Assembly (NCBI RefSeq): GCF_003116135.1
Contig: NZ_PDOA01000007.1
Location: forward strand, 62,001 to 126,000
DNA length: 64,000 nucleotides
Direction of reading: 5' to 3'
Origin: Teichococcus aestuarii
GTDB lineage: Bacteria; Pseudomonadota; Alphaproteobacteria; Acetobacterales; Acetobacteraceae
Positions within the stretch are counted from its first letter, which is position 1, and each line of letters starts with the position of its first letter. This document shows positions 1-11,446 of this stretch, in pieces. The translations under genes were made by a program, and so were the position numbers. The notes under the pieces are model-generated. The model made no database searches, was not told the DNA's origin, and worked only from the letters and a program-made list of their open reading frames with translations.

Positions 1-792
1 GAGGCGAGCCCCGGCACCGACCTCACCTTCTTCGACTGGCCGGTGGAGCGCGAGCGGCGCGGCACCGCCAGCGTCACCCGCACCGGGCTTCGGGTGGCGG
101 GCGAGGCGGCCCTGGCCTGGTGGGCGGAGCGCCTGGCGGGGAACGGCGTGACCCCCGGCCCGCTGCGCGAGATCGATGGCCGCCTGCAACTCGATTTCGA
201 GGACCCCGAGGGCCAGCGCCTGGCGCTGGTCGATGATGGCGGCGCGGGCGTTGCCCACCCCTGGGCGCGCAGCCCGGTGCCGGCGGAGATGCAGATCCGC
301 GGCCTCGGCCCGATCACCATGAGCGTGGCCGACCTTGCCCATTCCGAGGCGTTCGCCACGGAGGTGATGGGCATGCGCCGCGTCCGCACCTACCAGTCGG
401 ACGACGCCGCCCCGGTGACGGTGCATGTCTTCGCGATGGGCGAGGGCGGCCCGGCGGCCGAGCTGCACATGCGGGTGGAGCCGCACCTGCCCCGCGCCCG
501 CCAGGGTGCCGGCGCCGTGCACCATGTGGCCTTCCGCATCCCCGATGCCGATTACGGCGCCTGGGTGGACCGCTTCGACCGCTACCGCCTGCCCTCCAGC
601 GGCCCGGTGGACCGCTACTACTTCCGCAGCCTCTACATCCGCGAGCCGGGCGGCATCCTCTACGAGATCGCGACCGACGGCCCCGGCTTCGACGCCGACG
701 AGCCGAAGGAATCGCTCGGTGAGCGCCTGGCCCTGCCGCCCTTCCTGGAGCCGCGGCGCGCCGCCATCGAGCGGGGGCTGAAGCCGCTTTGA
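1..792 (+). CDS. MhqO-like ring-cleaving dioxygenase (VOC superfamily), 5' partial
   Basis: The reading frame is open from base 1, so the start lies outside the window; 263 residues are visible of a family that is usually about 310-320. The visible part has two vicinal-oxygen-chelate modules. The second begins near base 300 with the pattern '[11 protein letters not shown]' and contains '[10 protein letters not shown]' and '[14 protein letters not shown]', which supply the expected His and Glu metal ligands. Known relatives (Bacillus MhqO and similar) are putative metal-dependent dioxygenases of hydroquinone or catechol detoxification. The next gene overlaps by 4 bp and is a MhqD-like hydrolase, the same pairing as in mhq loci. 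The substrate is inferred from family and context only. Confidence 0.8.
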   Translation, partial: EASPGTDLTFFDWPVERERRGTASVTRTGLRVAGEAALAWWAERLAGNGVTPGPLREIDGRLQLDFEDPEGQRLALVDDGGAGVAHPWARSPVPAEMQIRGLGPITMSVADLAHSEAFATEVMGMRRVRTYQSDDAAPVTVHVFAMGEGGPAAELHMRVEPHLPRARQGAGAVHHVAFRIPDADYGAWVDRFDRYRLPSSGPVDRYYFRSLYIREPGGILYEIATDGPGFDADEPKESLGERLALPPFLEPRRAAIERGLKPL

Positions 793-1451
793 GCTGGCTG
801 TCGCGCGGCACCGGCGCGCATGCCGGCCTGCCCGTCGCCCTGGAGGGGGCGCCGCTGCACAGGGCCCGCGCGGCGGTGGTGCTGCTGCACGGCCGGGCGG
901 GCAACCCATACGCCATCCTGCGCCACGCGCGGGTGCTGGGCCAGCCGGACCTCGCCCTGCTGGCGCCGCAGGCGGAGGGGCGCAGCTGGTATCCCGCCCG
1001 CTTCGTCCGCCCGCTGGCGGAGAATGCGGCGCATCTGGACTCCGCCTTCTCCGTGGTGGATGGGCTGATCGCCGCGGCCGGCCTGCCCCCGGAGCGTGTG
1101 GCGCTGATGGGCTTCTCGCAGGGCGCCTGCGTCTCGCTGGAATATGTGGTGCGGCGCCGCCCGCGGCTGGGCGCCGTGATTGCGCTGAGCGGCGGGCTGA
1201 TGGGCGCGGCGCCACCCGACCCGGCGCCGGAGCCCGGCTTGGCCGGCCTGCCGGTGCTGCTCGCCGGCGGCAGGGAGGACCGGCAGATCCCGCTCGCCCG
1301 CGTGCTGGAGACGGAGGATGCGCTGGGCCGCCTCGGCGCCGACGTGACCCTGCATCTCCGGGATGGCGACCTGCACGGCGTGACGGAGGCGGAGCGCCGC
1401 CTCGCCGCCACCCTGCTGGCCCGGCTGGGCACGGCGCCGGCTGGCGCCTAG
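789..1451 (+). CDS. phospholipase/carboxylesterase family alpha/beta hydrolase (MhqD-like)
   Basis: A 220-residue alpha/beta hydrolase of the carboxylesterase/phospholipase family. The oxyanion-side motif '[10 protein letters not shown]', nucleophile elbow 'GFSQGA', the Asp in 'GGREDRQIP' and the His in 'DGDLHGV' make a complete Ser-Asp-His triad. It probably acts in the cytoplasm, with no signal peptide. The start used is TTG at 789, inside the stop of the upstream gene, which implies translational coupling with the MhqO-like gene. Family members are esterases of unknown natural substrate; in Bacillus the homologous pair responds to quinones. The start is moderately certain because TTG is used and no strong ribosome site is visible. 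Confidence 0.8.
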   Translation: MSWLSRGTGAHAGLPVALEGAPLHRARAAVVLLHGRAGNPYAILRHARVLGQPDLALLAPQAEGRSWYPARFVRPLAENAAHLDSAFSVVDGLIAAAGLPPERVALMGFSQGACVSLEYVVRRRPRLGAVIALSGGLMGAAPPDPAPEPGLAGLPVLLAGGREDRQIPLARVLETEDALGRLGADVTLHLRDGDLHGVTEAERRLAATLLARLGTAPAGA

Positions 1452-1496
1452 CGCGGCGGAGCGCCTGAGGGCGGGGGCCGGGTTGGGCCCCGGCCA

Positions 1497-2489
1497 TCAG
1501 CCGCCGAAGCGGTCGGACCAGGCGGGCTGCGCCCCCGCCCAGGGGAGCGCCGTGGCGGCATGCACGCCGCGCGCGATGGCCCGCGCCATCACCTGGGTCG
1601 CCAGATGGCCGAGCGCGGTGAGGTCGGCGCCCGGCTTCGCGCTCGTGGCGGCGGCGAAAATCGTGTCGCCGTCATTGGGGGCATGCGCCGGCAGCACGGC
1701 GCGCGCCAGCCCGTCATCGGCCATGATGGCGAGGCGCTTCGCCTGCGCCTTGCTCAGCGCCGCGTCGGTGACGACCAGGCCGATGGTGGTGGCGCTGGGC
1801 GCGCCGCCCTTCAGCCGGGGGGCGAGATCCGCCGGCGTGAAGCGCGCCGGCAGGCCGAGGCCGCCGAACTCCGCCCCCTGCTCGAAGGGCGCCGCCCAGA
1901 AATGCGGCCCGTCCCCCACCAGCGGCGAGCCGACGGCGTTGACCGCGACGAGCGCCGCCACGCAATGCCCGCTGGCGGTGACGCCGCTGGCGGAGCCTAG
2001 CCCGCCCTTCACCGTGGCGGTGGTGGCGCCCGTGCCGGCGCCAACGCTGCCCAGCGCGAAGGCCCCCGGCGCCGCCTCCCGCGCCGCCGCGTAGCCCAGC
2101 TCGCGATAGGGCGGGAAGCGGCCCCAATCCTTGTCCCCGCCATTCAGCAGGTCGAACAGGATGGCCTGGGGTGCCAGCGGAATGGGCATCCTGGCGAAAA
2201 CCTGGCCGCGCCCCTGCTCGCGCAGCCAGGCCTGCACCCCGCCCCCCGCGTCCAGCCCGAAGGTGGAGCCGCCGGAGAGCACGATGGCGTCCACCCGGTC
2301 GAGCGTGGCGTCGCTGTCGAGCAGGGCGGTGTCCCGCGTGCCGGGGGCGCCGCCGCTGATTCGCACGGCGGCGACCACCGGGGTATCGAACAGCACCACC
2401 GTGACGCCCGAGCCCAGCCGCAGGTCGGTGGCATGGCCGACGGCGAGGCCGGGGATGTCGGTCAGCAGGTTCAGGGCCGGGGCGGTCAT
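1497..2489 (-). CDS. P1 family (S58) peptidase, DmpA-like
   Basis: A 330-residue member of the P1/S58 family (L-aminopeptidase/D-esterase DmpA and relatives). These are N-terminal-nucleophile enzymes that cleave themselves into two chains. The segment 'SATTIGLVVTDAALSKAQA' matches the conserved cleavage/nucleophile region, and 'DDGLARAVLPAHAPNDGDT' is the conserved C-terminal block. Substrates are usually N-terminal residues of small peptides or beta-aminopeptides. The start at 2489 is chosen because 'MTAPALNLLTDIPGLAVGHA' matches the usual family N-terminus; an in-frame extension 14 codons upstream lacks similarity. It is a lone gene, convergent with the esterase before it and divergent from the ABC operon after it. 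Confidence 0.85.
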   Translation of the reverse strand: MTAPALNLLTDIPGLAVGHATDLRLGSGVTVVLFDTPVVAAVRISGGAPGTRDTALLDSDATLDRVDAIVLSGGSTFGLDAGGGVQAWLREQGRGQVFARMPIPLAPQAILFDLLNGGDKDWGRFPPYRELGYAAAREAAPGAFALGSVGAGTGATTATVKGGLGSASGVTASGHCVAALVAVNAVGSPLVGDGPHFWAAPFEQGAEFGGLGLPARFTPADLAPRLKGGAPSATTIGLVVTDAALSKAQAKRLAIMADDGLARAVLPAHAPNDGDTIFAAATSAKPGADLTALGHLATQVMARAIARGVHAATALPWAGAQPAWSDRFGG

Positions 2490-2629
2490 GCCGGCATGAT
2501 GCCGCCGGCCACGCCGCTTGCAAACCGGCACGGCAATTGCGAGACCCGGCGGCCATGGCCGGCGCCGGCCGCGCCGCCCTCGACGCGGGCGGCCGGCACG
2601 GGCAATTTACGGCCCGGAGGTTCCACCGC

Positions 2630-3439
2630 ATGCTTCTGCCCGCTCCCCGCACCCTGCTGTTCCGCACCGCGATCGGCGCGGCCTTCCTGCTGATGCTGGC
2701 GCCGGTCGCGATGGTGATGGTCATCAGCGTGTTCCGGCAGGAGATCGTCAGCTTCCCGCCGCCCGGCCTGACGCTGGAATGGTACGTGAACGCCTGGGCG
2801 CGGCAGGAATTCGCGCGCGGCTTCGTCACCAGCCTGCAGGTGGCGCTGCTGGCCACGGCCATCGGCGTGCCGCTGGGCACGGCGGCGGCGCTGGCCCTGC
2901 AGCGCAGCGCCATCCGCGGCAAGGGCGCGCTGAACACGCTGCTGCTGGGGCCGCTGGCCGTGCCCGGCGTGGTGGCGGGCACCGCGCTCTACATGTTCTA
3001 CCTGCGCGCCGAGTTCTGGCTGGACCGGGACCTGACGGCGACGCTGGAGGGGCTGGTCGCCGCGCATGTGCTGCTGACCATCCCCTGGACGGTGCGGCTG
3101 GTCTCGGCCAGCCTGCAGGGGCTGGACCGCGCGGCGGAGGAGGCGGCGGCCAATCTCGGCGCCCGTCCGCTCACCGTGTTCCGCCGCGTGACGCTGCCCA
3201 TGCTCCGCCCCGGCATCGTCGCCGCCGCGCTGTTCTCCTTCATCCAGAGCTTCGAGAATCTGGAGCTGACGCTGCTGCTGGTGGGGCCGGGGCGCACCAC
3301 CCTGCCGGTGGCCATGCTGAGCTACCTGGAATTCCGCATCGACCCGACGCTCGCCGCCGTCGCCACGGTGCAGATCGTGCTGGTGGCCGGGCTGATGCTC
3401 ATCACCGACCGCTTCGTGAAACTGTCGAGGGTTGTCTGA
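2630..3439 (+). CDS. ABC transporter permease (PotC-like)
   Basis: A 269-residue inner-membrane permease of the spermidine/putrescine-iron-thiamine class. About six hydrophobic segments are visible, starting with residues 8-30. The EAA loop that contacts the ATPase reads 'AEEAAANLGARPLTVFRRV', near residue 175. The start at 2630 has a good ribosome site (CGGAGG, bases 2615-2620); the in-frame ATG at 2537 would add an unlikely 31-residue leader. This is the first gene of a six-gene plus-strand operon, ending 31 bp before the ATPase. It pairs with the second permease at 5612, whose EAA loop is almost identical. Confidence 0.85.
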   Translation: MLLPAPRTLLFRTAIGAAFLLMLAPVAMVMVISVFRQEIVSFPPPGLTLEWYVNAWARQEFARGFVTSLQVALLATAIGVPLGTAAALALQRSAIRGKGALNTLLLGPLAVPGVVAGTALYMFYLRAEFWLDRDLTATLEGLVAAHVLLTIPWTVRLVSASLQGLDRAAEEAAANLGARPLTVFRRVTLPMLRPGIVAAALFSFIQSFENLELTLLLVGPGRTTLPVAMLSYLEFRIDPTLAAVATVQIVLVAGLMLITDRFVKLSRVV

Positions 3440-3470
3440 CCGTGCCACACCGGGCTGAGGACGAGAGCTG

Positions 3471-4532
<1,062 letters not shown>

Positions 4533-4567
4533 CGACGACGATGCCCAAAAACAACGGGAGACAAGGC

Positions 4568-5608
4568 ATGACGACAACCCGCCGCGCGGCGCTGACCGGC
4601 AGCGCTGCCGCCCTCGCATCCCTCACCGCCGGCCTGCCCGGCTTGGCCCGCGCCCAGTCGAAGCAGGTGGTGGTCGGCACCTGGGGCGGCGACTATGGCG
4701 AGCTGCTGCGCCAGAACATCGACCAGCCCCTGGTGGTGCCGCAGGGCATCGAGGTGCTGCAGGACATCGCGGTGGCCGACCCGCGCAAGACCAAGCTGCT
4801 GGCCGAGCGCCAGGCCCGCCGCGGCACCTACGACATCGCCTGCCTGTCAGACACCGACATGCACATGGTGGCGGCGCAGAACGTGTTCGAGCCGCTGGAG
4901 ATGGGCAAGCTGAAGCGCGGCTCCGCCATCCTGCCGGCGCTGGCCAAGCCCTATGCGGTGCCGCACATCTATTCCGCGCTGGTGCTGCTCTACAACCCGA
5001 GCAAGGTGACCACGCCGCCCACCGGCTTCGCCGACATGTGGGACCCGAAGTACCGCGGCCGCGTCGGCTTCTCGGACATCCTCTACAGCACCAACACCTT
5101 CTCTGCCGCCATGGCCGGCGGCGGCAGCTTCAGCGATTACGAGCCCGCCAAGAAGAAGCTGATGGAGATGCGCTCGCTCGATGCCCGCATCTACCCCTCG
5201 AACGAGGCGCTGGCCGGCGCCCTGAAGTCCGAGGAGGTGTGGCTGACGCCGATGTGGCTGGCGCGCGGCTTCATGTGGCAGAAGGCCGGCATCCCAGTGA
5301 AGCATGTGGTGCCGAAGGAGGGCGCCTACGCCATCGTCTTCGAGGCGGCGATCCCGAAGAACAGCCGCAACAAGGACAACGCCTACACCTATCTGGACGC
5401 GATGCTGCAGCCCTCCGCCCAGGCCGCCTTCGCCGACCGCATGGGCTACCTGCCCACGGTGAAGGACGCGCCGCTGCCGGCCGCGATCGCCCAGCAGATC
5501 AGCCTCAGCGAGGCCGAGCAGGAGCGCCTGCGCGCGCCGGACTACGACTACCTGCTGAAGTCGCACAGCGAGATCCTGGATTTCTGGAACAAGCAGTTCA
5601 AGGCGTAA
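4568..5608 (+). CDS. extracellular solute-binding protein, PotD/AfuA-like
   Basis: A 346-residue periplasmic binding protein. The N-terminus 'MTTTRRAALTGSAAALASL' carries a twin-arginine-type signal, with likely cleavage after 'ARAQ', so it may be exported folded by Tat. The mature part starts 'VVVGTWGGDYGELLRQN', typical of family-1 binding proteins that serve PotABC-type importers. The start at 4568 is preferred over the in-frame ATG 13 codons upstream because the signal peptide begins there and 'GGGAGACAAGGC' provides a ribosome site. It lies between the ATPase and the second permease, three bases before the latter. Polyamine, iron or an organic acid are all possible ligands; the amidohydrolase in the same operon argues for an amide or lactam-type compound. 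Confidence 0.85.
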   Translation: MTTTRRAALTGSAAALASLTAGLPGLARAQSKQVVVGTWGGDYGELLRQNIDQPLVVPQGIEVLQDIAVADPRKTKLLAERQARRGTYDIACLSDTDMHMVAAQNVFEPLEMGKLKRGSAILPALAKPYAVPHIYSALVLLYNPSKVTTPPTGFADMWDPKYRGRVGFSDILYSTNTFSAAMAGGGSFSDYEPAKKKLMEMRSLDARIYPSNEALAGALKSEEVWLTPMWLARGFMWQKAGIPVKHVVPKEGAYAIVFEAAIPKNSRNKDNAYTYLDAMLQPSAQAAFADRMGYLPTVKDAPLPAAIAQQISLSEAEQERLRAPDYDYLLKSHSEILDFWNKQFKA

Positions 5609-5611
5609 CCG

Positions 5612-6442
5612 ATGGCCGCGCTCGTCCTTCCCGCCGGGTTGCTGGTGGTCATGCTGCTGGTGGCGCCGATGGCGCTGCTGGCGCGCATCTCGCTCAACCG
5701 CTTCAGCCCGACCGAACTGATGGTGGAGGCGACGACCGCGGAGAACTACTGGCGCGCGGTGCAGGACCCCTACTACCAGCAGGTGCTCGGCACCACGCTG
5801 GGCGTGGCGCTGGGCTGCACCGTGCTGGCCCTCGCCCTCGGCTTTCCCGCCGCCTACTGGCTGGCGCGGATGGAAAGCCGCTGGAAGAGCCTCGCCACCA
5901 TCCTCGTGCTGTTCCCGCTGCTGGTGGGCAACGTCGTCCGCTCGGCCGGGTGGATGGCGCTGCTCGGCAATGAGGGCGCCATCAACGCGGCGCTGATGGG
6001 GGCCGGCATCACCGGCGGGCCGCTGCCGCTGCTCTACAATGGCGGCGCGGTGGTGGTGGGCATCGTCGCCGTGGTGCTGCCCTACATGATCCTGACGCTG
6101 GCTGCCGTCATCGAGGGCATCCCGCGCCAGGCGGAGGAGGCGGCGGCCAATCTCGGCGGCCGGCCGATGACGGTGTTCCGCCGCGTCGTGCTGCCGCTGG
6201 CGCTGCCGGGCGTGGTGGCGGGCTCGGTGCTGGTGTTCATCCTGTGCATGAACGCCTACGCCACGCCGGTTCTGCTCGGCGGGCCGCAGTTCAAGATGAT
6301 GGCGCCCGCCGTCTACGACCAGTTCGTGCGCGGCAACAACTGGCCCTTCGGCGCGGCGCTGGCCTTCATCCTGCTCGCGGTGACCCTGGTGCTGACGGTG
6401 GTCGGCAGCACCCTGCTCGGCCGCCGCTACCGCGCGGCGTGA
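5612..6442 (+). CDS. ABC transporter permease (PotB-like)
   Basis: A 276-residue inner-membrane permease with six predicted hydrophobic segments. The EAA loop 'AEEAAANLGGRPMTVFRRV' is the partner of that in the permease at 2630. It starts three bases after the binding-protein stop, so the two genes are almost certainly co-translated. It forms the heterodimeric channel of this importer. Both permeases are of normal length, so no truncation is evident. Confidence 0.85.
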   Translation: MAALVLPAGLLVVMLLVAPMALLARISLNRFSPTELMVEATTAENYWRAVQDPYYQQVLGTTLGVALGCTVLALALGFPAAYWLARMESRWKSLATILVLFPLLVGNVVRSAGWMALLGNEGAINAALMGAGITGGPLPLLYNGGAVVVGIVAVVLPYMILTLAAVIEGIPRQAEEAAANLGGRPMTVFRRVVLPLALPGVVAGSVLVFILCMNAYATPVLLGGPQFKMMAPAVYDQFVRGNNWPFGAALAFILLAVTLVLTVVGSTLLGRRYRAA

Positions 6443-6471
6443 CGCCCACAGCCTGGAAGGAAACGCCAACC

Positions 6472-8072
6472 ATGGCGGAGATGACGAATGTCGGTGAGGA
6501 AATCACCGGGCGCAACCTGAAGATGGGCATGCCGCCGGTCCCGGCGGCGACGTCGCGCGACCGCGGGCAGGGGCCCTATGGGCGGCTGGTGCTGCGCGGC
6601 GCCACCATCATCGACGGCACCGGCGCGCCACCCTGGGGGCCAGCCGACATCGTCATCGAGCGCGACCGCATCGCCGCCATCGTCGCGGTCGGCGTGCCGG
6701 GCAAGCCGATCAGCCCCTCCCGCCGCCCGCCCGAGGGCGAGGTGGAGATCGACTGCCACGGCAAGTTCGTGACGCCGGGCCTGATCGACTGCCACACCCA
6801 CACCGGCGTGCCCTACCACGCGCTGCACGGCACGCCGGCGCCGGCGGACTACGTGTACAAGCTGTGGCTGGCGCATGGCGTCACCACCATCCGCGAGATG
6901 GGCAGCTTCAGCGGGCTGGGCTGGATGCTGGAGCAGAAGGCGGCCTCAGCGGCCAACCGCATCGCCGCGCCCAACATCGTCGCGCATTCCTACTTCCCCG
7001 CCGTCAACGACATGCTGAAGACCATCCACACGCCGGAGGAGGGGCGCGCCTGGCTGCGCCGCCTGGCCGAGCGTGGCGCGGATGGCGTGAAGTTCTTCGG
7101 CGCGCCGCCCGCCATCATGAAGGCGGCGCTGGAGGAGTGCCGCAGCCTCGGCCTGCGCAGCGGCTGCCACCACGCGCAGCAGGCGGTGACGCGGATGAAC
7201 GCGCTAACCACCGCCGAATGGGGCCTGACCAGCGCGGAGCACTATTACGGCCTGCCCGAGGCGCTCTACGACAACCGCATCGTCCAGAGCTACCCCAACG
7301 GCTACAACTACAACGACGAGTATTTCCGCTTCTCCTCCGCCGGCCAGACCTTCCAGCAGGCGGCCGAGCCCGGCAGCGCCAAGTGGAACGCGGTGATGCA
7401 GCGCTTCCTCGACCTCGACTTCACCTTCGTCCCGACCATGACGATCTACGACGCCAACCGCGACGTCATGCGCACCCGCCGCGCCGACTGGCACGATGCC
7501 TACACCTGGCCCAGCATGTGGCGCTTCTTCCAGCCCGCGCGCGGCGGCCACGGCTCCTACTGGTTCCGCTGGACCATCGGCAACGAGGTGGACTGGAAGA
7601 CCCACTACAAGCTCTGGATGACCTTCCTCAACGAGTACAAGAACCGTGGCGGGCGGGTCTGCACCGGCAGCGATTCCGGCTTCATCTTCCAGACCTTCGG
7701 CTTCGGCTATGTGCGCGAGCTGGAGCTGCTGCAGGAGGCGGGCTTCAACCCGCTGGAGGTGCTGCGCTCGGCCACGCTGCAGGGCGCCGAGCTGCTCGGC
7801 ATCGATGGCGAGACGGGCAGCGTCGAGGTCGGCAAGCGCGCCGACCTGCTGGTGCTGGACGAGAACCCGCTGGAGGACTTCAAGCTGCTCTACGGCACCG
7901 GCGCGCTGCGGCTGAATGACGCGACCGGCCAGCCCGAATGGCGCCAGGCGCTGCGCCACACCATCCGCGCCGGTCTGGTGCTGGACGTGCCGGAGCTGCT
8001 GGCCGATCTGCGCCGCATGGTGGCCGAGCAGAAGGCGGTGGAGGCGGAGGCGGCGAAGGCGCCCACGCCCGC

Positions 8073-8076
<4 letters not shown>
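6472..8076 (+). CDS. metal-dependent amidohydrolase family protein
   Basis: A 534-residue amidohydrolase-superfamily enzyme. The beta-strand-1 motif 'DCHTHTG' gives the two metal-binding His (108 and 110). Further likely ligands are in 'VKFFGAP' (candidate carboxylated Lys), 'GCHHAQQ', 'SAEHYYG' and the catalytic Asp in 'TGSDSGF'. The C-terminal 'GSVEVGKRADLLVLDENP' is the typical beta-sandwich return. It is probably cytoplasmic, since no signal is seen. The start at 6472 follows 'TGGAAGGAAA'. The gene sits directly behind a complete importer and overlaps a COG0523 GTPase, so it probably hydrolyses the imported compound, with metal supplied or monitored by the GTPase. The substrate is unknown; family members act on cyclic amides, ureas and prolyl dipeptides. 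Confidence 0.8.
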
Positions 8077-9065
<989 letters not shown>

Positions 9066-9070
9066 ACCTG

Positions 9071-9110
9071 CAGAAAAAAGATGGGGGTCTGGGGGAATTC
9101 CTTCCCCCAG
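9071..9110. repeat. 40-bp hairpin repeat, copy 1; likely bidirectional terminator
   Basis: This copy lies between two convergent genes. The left 17 bases, cagaaaaaagatggggg, are identical to the copy at 29575. They are followed by a perfect 9-bp stem (9089-9097 with 9102-9110) closing a TTCC loop. The two outermost stem pairs differ from copy 2 but stay complementary. The A6 run at the left becomes a T-tract for minus-strand transcripts, about 11 nt beyond the stem, so terminator activity is plausible but not typical. Confidence 0.75.
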
Positions 9111-9116
9111 CCTGCC

Positions 9117-10613
9117 TCAGGCCGCCTGCCGCACTTCCTGGAAGCTGCGCGCGAAATCCTGGCGCTCCGCCTCCGTCATGTGCAGCCCGCGCTTGGTGCG
9201 GCGCCACAGGGCGTCCTCGGGCGTGCGCACCCATTCCTGGCGCACCATCCAGTCCAGCTCGCGCTCGGTGATGCCGCCGCCGAGGTCGCGGCCGAGGTCG
9301 GCGGCGCTTCGCGCCTGCCCCAGTACGGCATCCAGTTCGCCACCATAGCAGTGGAACAGCCGGCGGAGCTGGGCCGCCGGCAGGAACGGGTAGCGCCGCG
9401 CCGCCTCGGCCAGGAACTCGGCGCTGGAGCGGCCGCCGAGGTCGCCGCCCGGCAGGGTGGCGCCCGCCGTCCAGGCCGCCCCCGCATGGCCGAGCGCCGT
9501 GGCGATCTGCCCTGCCGCATCCTCGGCGAGGCGGCGGTAGGTGGTGATCTTGCCACCGAAGACGGAGAGCAGTGGCGCGCCGTCCGTGTTCATCTTGAGC
9601 ACGTAGTCGCGCGTCACGGCGGAGGGGTTCTCGGCGCCGTCATCGTGCAGCGGCCGCACGCCGGAATAGCTCCAGACGATGTCCGAGGGCGAGACGGGGC
9701 GGCGGAACTGGCGGGAGACGGCGCGGCAGAGATAGGCCGCCTCCTCCGGCGTGCAGCGCGGCGCGCCGGCATCGGCGTCGTGCGGGACGTCGGTGGTGCC
9801 GATCAGGGTGAAGCGGCCCTCGTAGGGGATGACGAAGACCACGCGGCGGTCGTCATTCTGCAGGATATAGGCCTGGTCGCCCTCGTAGAGCGCGGGCACC
9901 ACGATGTGGCTGCCGCGCACGAGGCGGATGCGGTCCTTCGCCGCCACGCCCGTCTCGCCCAGCGCCTGCATCACCCACGGCCCGGCCGCGTTGGCGATGG
10001 CACGGGCGCGCACGGTGCGTACCTCGCCGCCCTCCTCGCGCAGCGTGGCGGTCCAGCCCTGGGCATCGCGCTTCGCGCCGGTGAAGGCGGTACGCACCAG
10101 GATGGTGGCGCCGCGCGCCGCAGCGTCCCGCGCGTTGAGGATGACGAGGCGCGCATCCTCCACCCAGGCATCGGAATAGGCGAAGCCATGGCGGGATTCG
10201 CCGTTCAGCGGCGCGCCCCAGGGGTGGGTTCGGAAATCCAGCGCCTCGCTCGCCGGCAGGGTCACGCGCCGGGCGAGGTTGTCGTAGAGGAAGAGGCCGG
10301 CGCGCAGCATCCAGCGCGGGCGCATGCCCGCCAGGTGGGGCAGCACGAAGCGCATCGGCCAGACGATGTGCGGGGCGAGGCGCAGCAGCACCTCGCGCTC
10401 GCCCAGCGCCTCGCGCACCAGGCGGAACTCGTAGTGCTCCAGGTAGCGCAGGCCGCCATGCACCAGCTTGGAGGAGGCGGAGGAGGTGGCGCCGCCCAGG
10501 TCGCCGCGCTCGGCGAGCAGAACTGAGAGGCCCCGCCCCGCCGCGTCGCGCGCGATGCCGGCGCCATTGGCGCCGCCGCCGATCACCAGCAGATCGACAG
10601 TGTCGGTGGTCAT
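9117..10613 (-). CDS. glpD: aerobic glycerol-3-phosphate dehydrogenase (GlpD-like)
   Basis: A 498-residue FAD enzyme, normal length for GlpD. It oxidises sn-glycerol 3-phosphate to dihydroxyacetone phosphate at the inner membrane and passes electrons to quinone. The N-terminal dinucleotide site reads 'LVIGGGANGAGIARDAAGRG'; 'SSASSKLVHGGLRYLEHYEF' and 'SVFGGKITTYRRLAEDA' are classic family blocks. The start codon overlaps the stop of the upstream permease by one base (TGATG), so it is the last gene of the DeoR-HAD-PhnDCEE operon. Being downstream of a phosphonate-type importer instead of with glpF or glpK is unusual. It implies that the imported compound yields glycerol 3-phosphate or a close analogue. 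Confidence 0.9.
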   Translation of the reverse strand: MTTDTVDLLVIGGGANGAGIARDAAGRGLSVLLAERGDLGGATSSASSKLVHGGLRYLEHYEFRLVREALGEREVLLRLAPHIVWPMRFVLPHLAGMRPRWMLRAGLFLYDNLARRVTLPASEALDFRTHPWGAPLNGESRHGFAYSDAWVEDARLVILNARDAAARGATILVRTAFTGAKRDAQGWTATLREEGGEVRTVRARAIANAAGPWVMQALGETGVAAKDRIRLVRGSHIVVPALYEGDQAYILQNDDRRVVFVIPYEGRFTLIGTTDVPHDADAGAPRCTPEEAAYLCRAVSRQFRRPVSPSDIVWSYSGVRPLHDDGAENPSAVTRDYVLKMNTDGAPLLSVFGGKITTYRRLAEDAAGQIATALGHAGAAWTAGATLPGGDLGGRSSAEFLAEAARRYPFLPAAQLRRLFHCYGGELDAVLGQARSAADLGRDLGGGITERELDWMVRQEWVRTPEDALWRRTKRGLHMTEAERQDFARSFQEVRQAA

Positions 10614-11446
10614 CAGAGAAGCCTCGAACGGAGACGGGTGACGATGATCTCGGCCACCAGCACCACGGCCAGGATCGCCAGCAGCACAGTGGAGACGCGG
10701 TCCCACTGGAAGAAGTTGATGGCGTCGTCCAGCACCAGCCCGATGCCGCCGGCGCCCACCAGCCCCAGCACGGCGCTCTCGCGCACGTTGATGTCCCAGC
10801 GGAACAGGGCGATGCCCCAGAAGGCCGGCTGCACCTGCGGCCAGACGCCCTTCAGCATCTCGGCCCCCCAGGAGGCACCGGCGGCGCGCAGCGCCTCGCG
10901 CGGGCCGTGGTTGGTCTCCTCCAGCGCCTCGGAGAGCAGCTTGCCGACGAAGCCTACCGAGCGGAAGGCGATGGCGAAGACGCCCGCCGCCGCGCCGGGG
11001 CCGAAGATGGCGACGAAGAGCAGCGCCCAGACCAGCGAGTTGACCGAGCGCGAGGCCACCAGGCTGAACTGCGCCACCACGTTGAGGGGCTTGATCGGGC
11101 AGATGTTGCGCGCCGCCATCAGCGCCAGCGGCACGGCGAGGATGAAGCAGAACAGCGTGCCGAGCGTCGCGATGTGCAGCGTCTCGATCAGCGCGTTGTG
11201 CACCTCGGGGTAGTAGTGCGCCACATTGGGCGGCCACATGCGGATCAGCAGGTCGGCCATCTGCTCCGGCGCGTCGGCCAGGAACTCCGGGATGATGTCG
11301 ATGCTGCGCACCGCCCAGACGATGGCGGCGACGCAGACCAGCCACACCGCGAAGCGCGAGAGCCGTTGGCCCGGCGTGTGGCGCGTCCATTCACGCCGCA
11401 GCGGCGCCATCGGGTCGCCGAAGGAGGGGGAGGTCATGCTGTTCAT
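10613..11446 (-). CDS. phnE: phosphonate-type ABC transporter permease (PhnE-like, second)
   Basis: A 277-residue integral membrane protein of the PhnE family. It has hydrophobic segments at about residues 35-50 and several after residue 95, with the characteristic 'ESAVLGLVGAGGIGLVLDD' near the C-terminus. It is one of two adjacent PhnE-like permeases that probably heterodimerise. The start overlaps the stop of the first permease by 4 bp (ATGA). An alternative Met lies three codons later. The C-terminus leads by TGATG into glpD. The binding protein and ATPase are upstream in the same operon. Confidence 0.85.
   Translation of the reverse strand: MNSMTSPSFGDPMAPLRREWTRHTPGQRLSRFAVWLVCVAAIVWAVRSIDIIPEFLADAPEQMADLLIRMWPPNVAHYYPEVHNALIETLHIATLGTLFCFILAVPLALMAARNICPIKPLNVVAQFSLVASRSVNSLVWALLFVAIFGPGAAAGVFAIAFRSVGFVGKLLSEALEETNHGPREALRAAGASWGAEMLKGVWPQVQPAFWGIALFRWDINVRESAVLGLVGAGGIGLVLDDAINFFQWDRVSTVLLAILAVVLVAEIIVTRLRSRLL

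Noticed and set aside
1472-1495. GGGGCC-N6-GGCCCC hairpin between convergent genes as terminator
   Set aside because: The 6-bp stem is all G and C in a very GC-rich region and has no T-tract. It could be chance.
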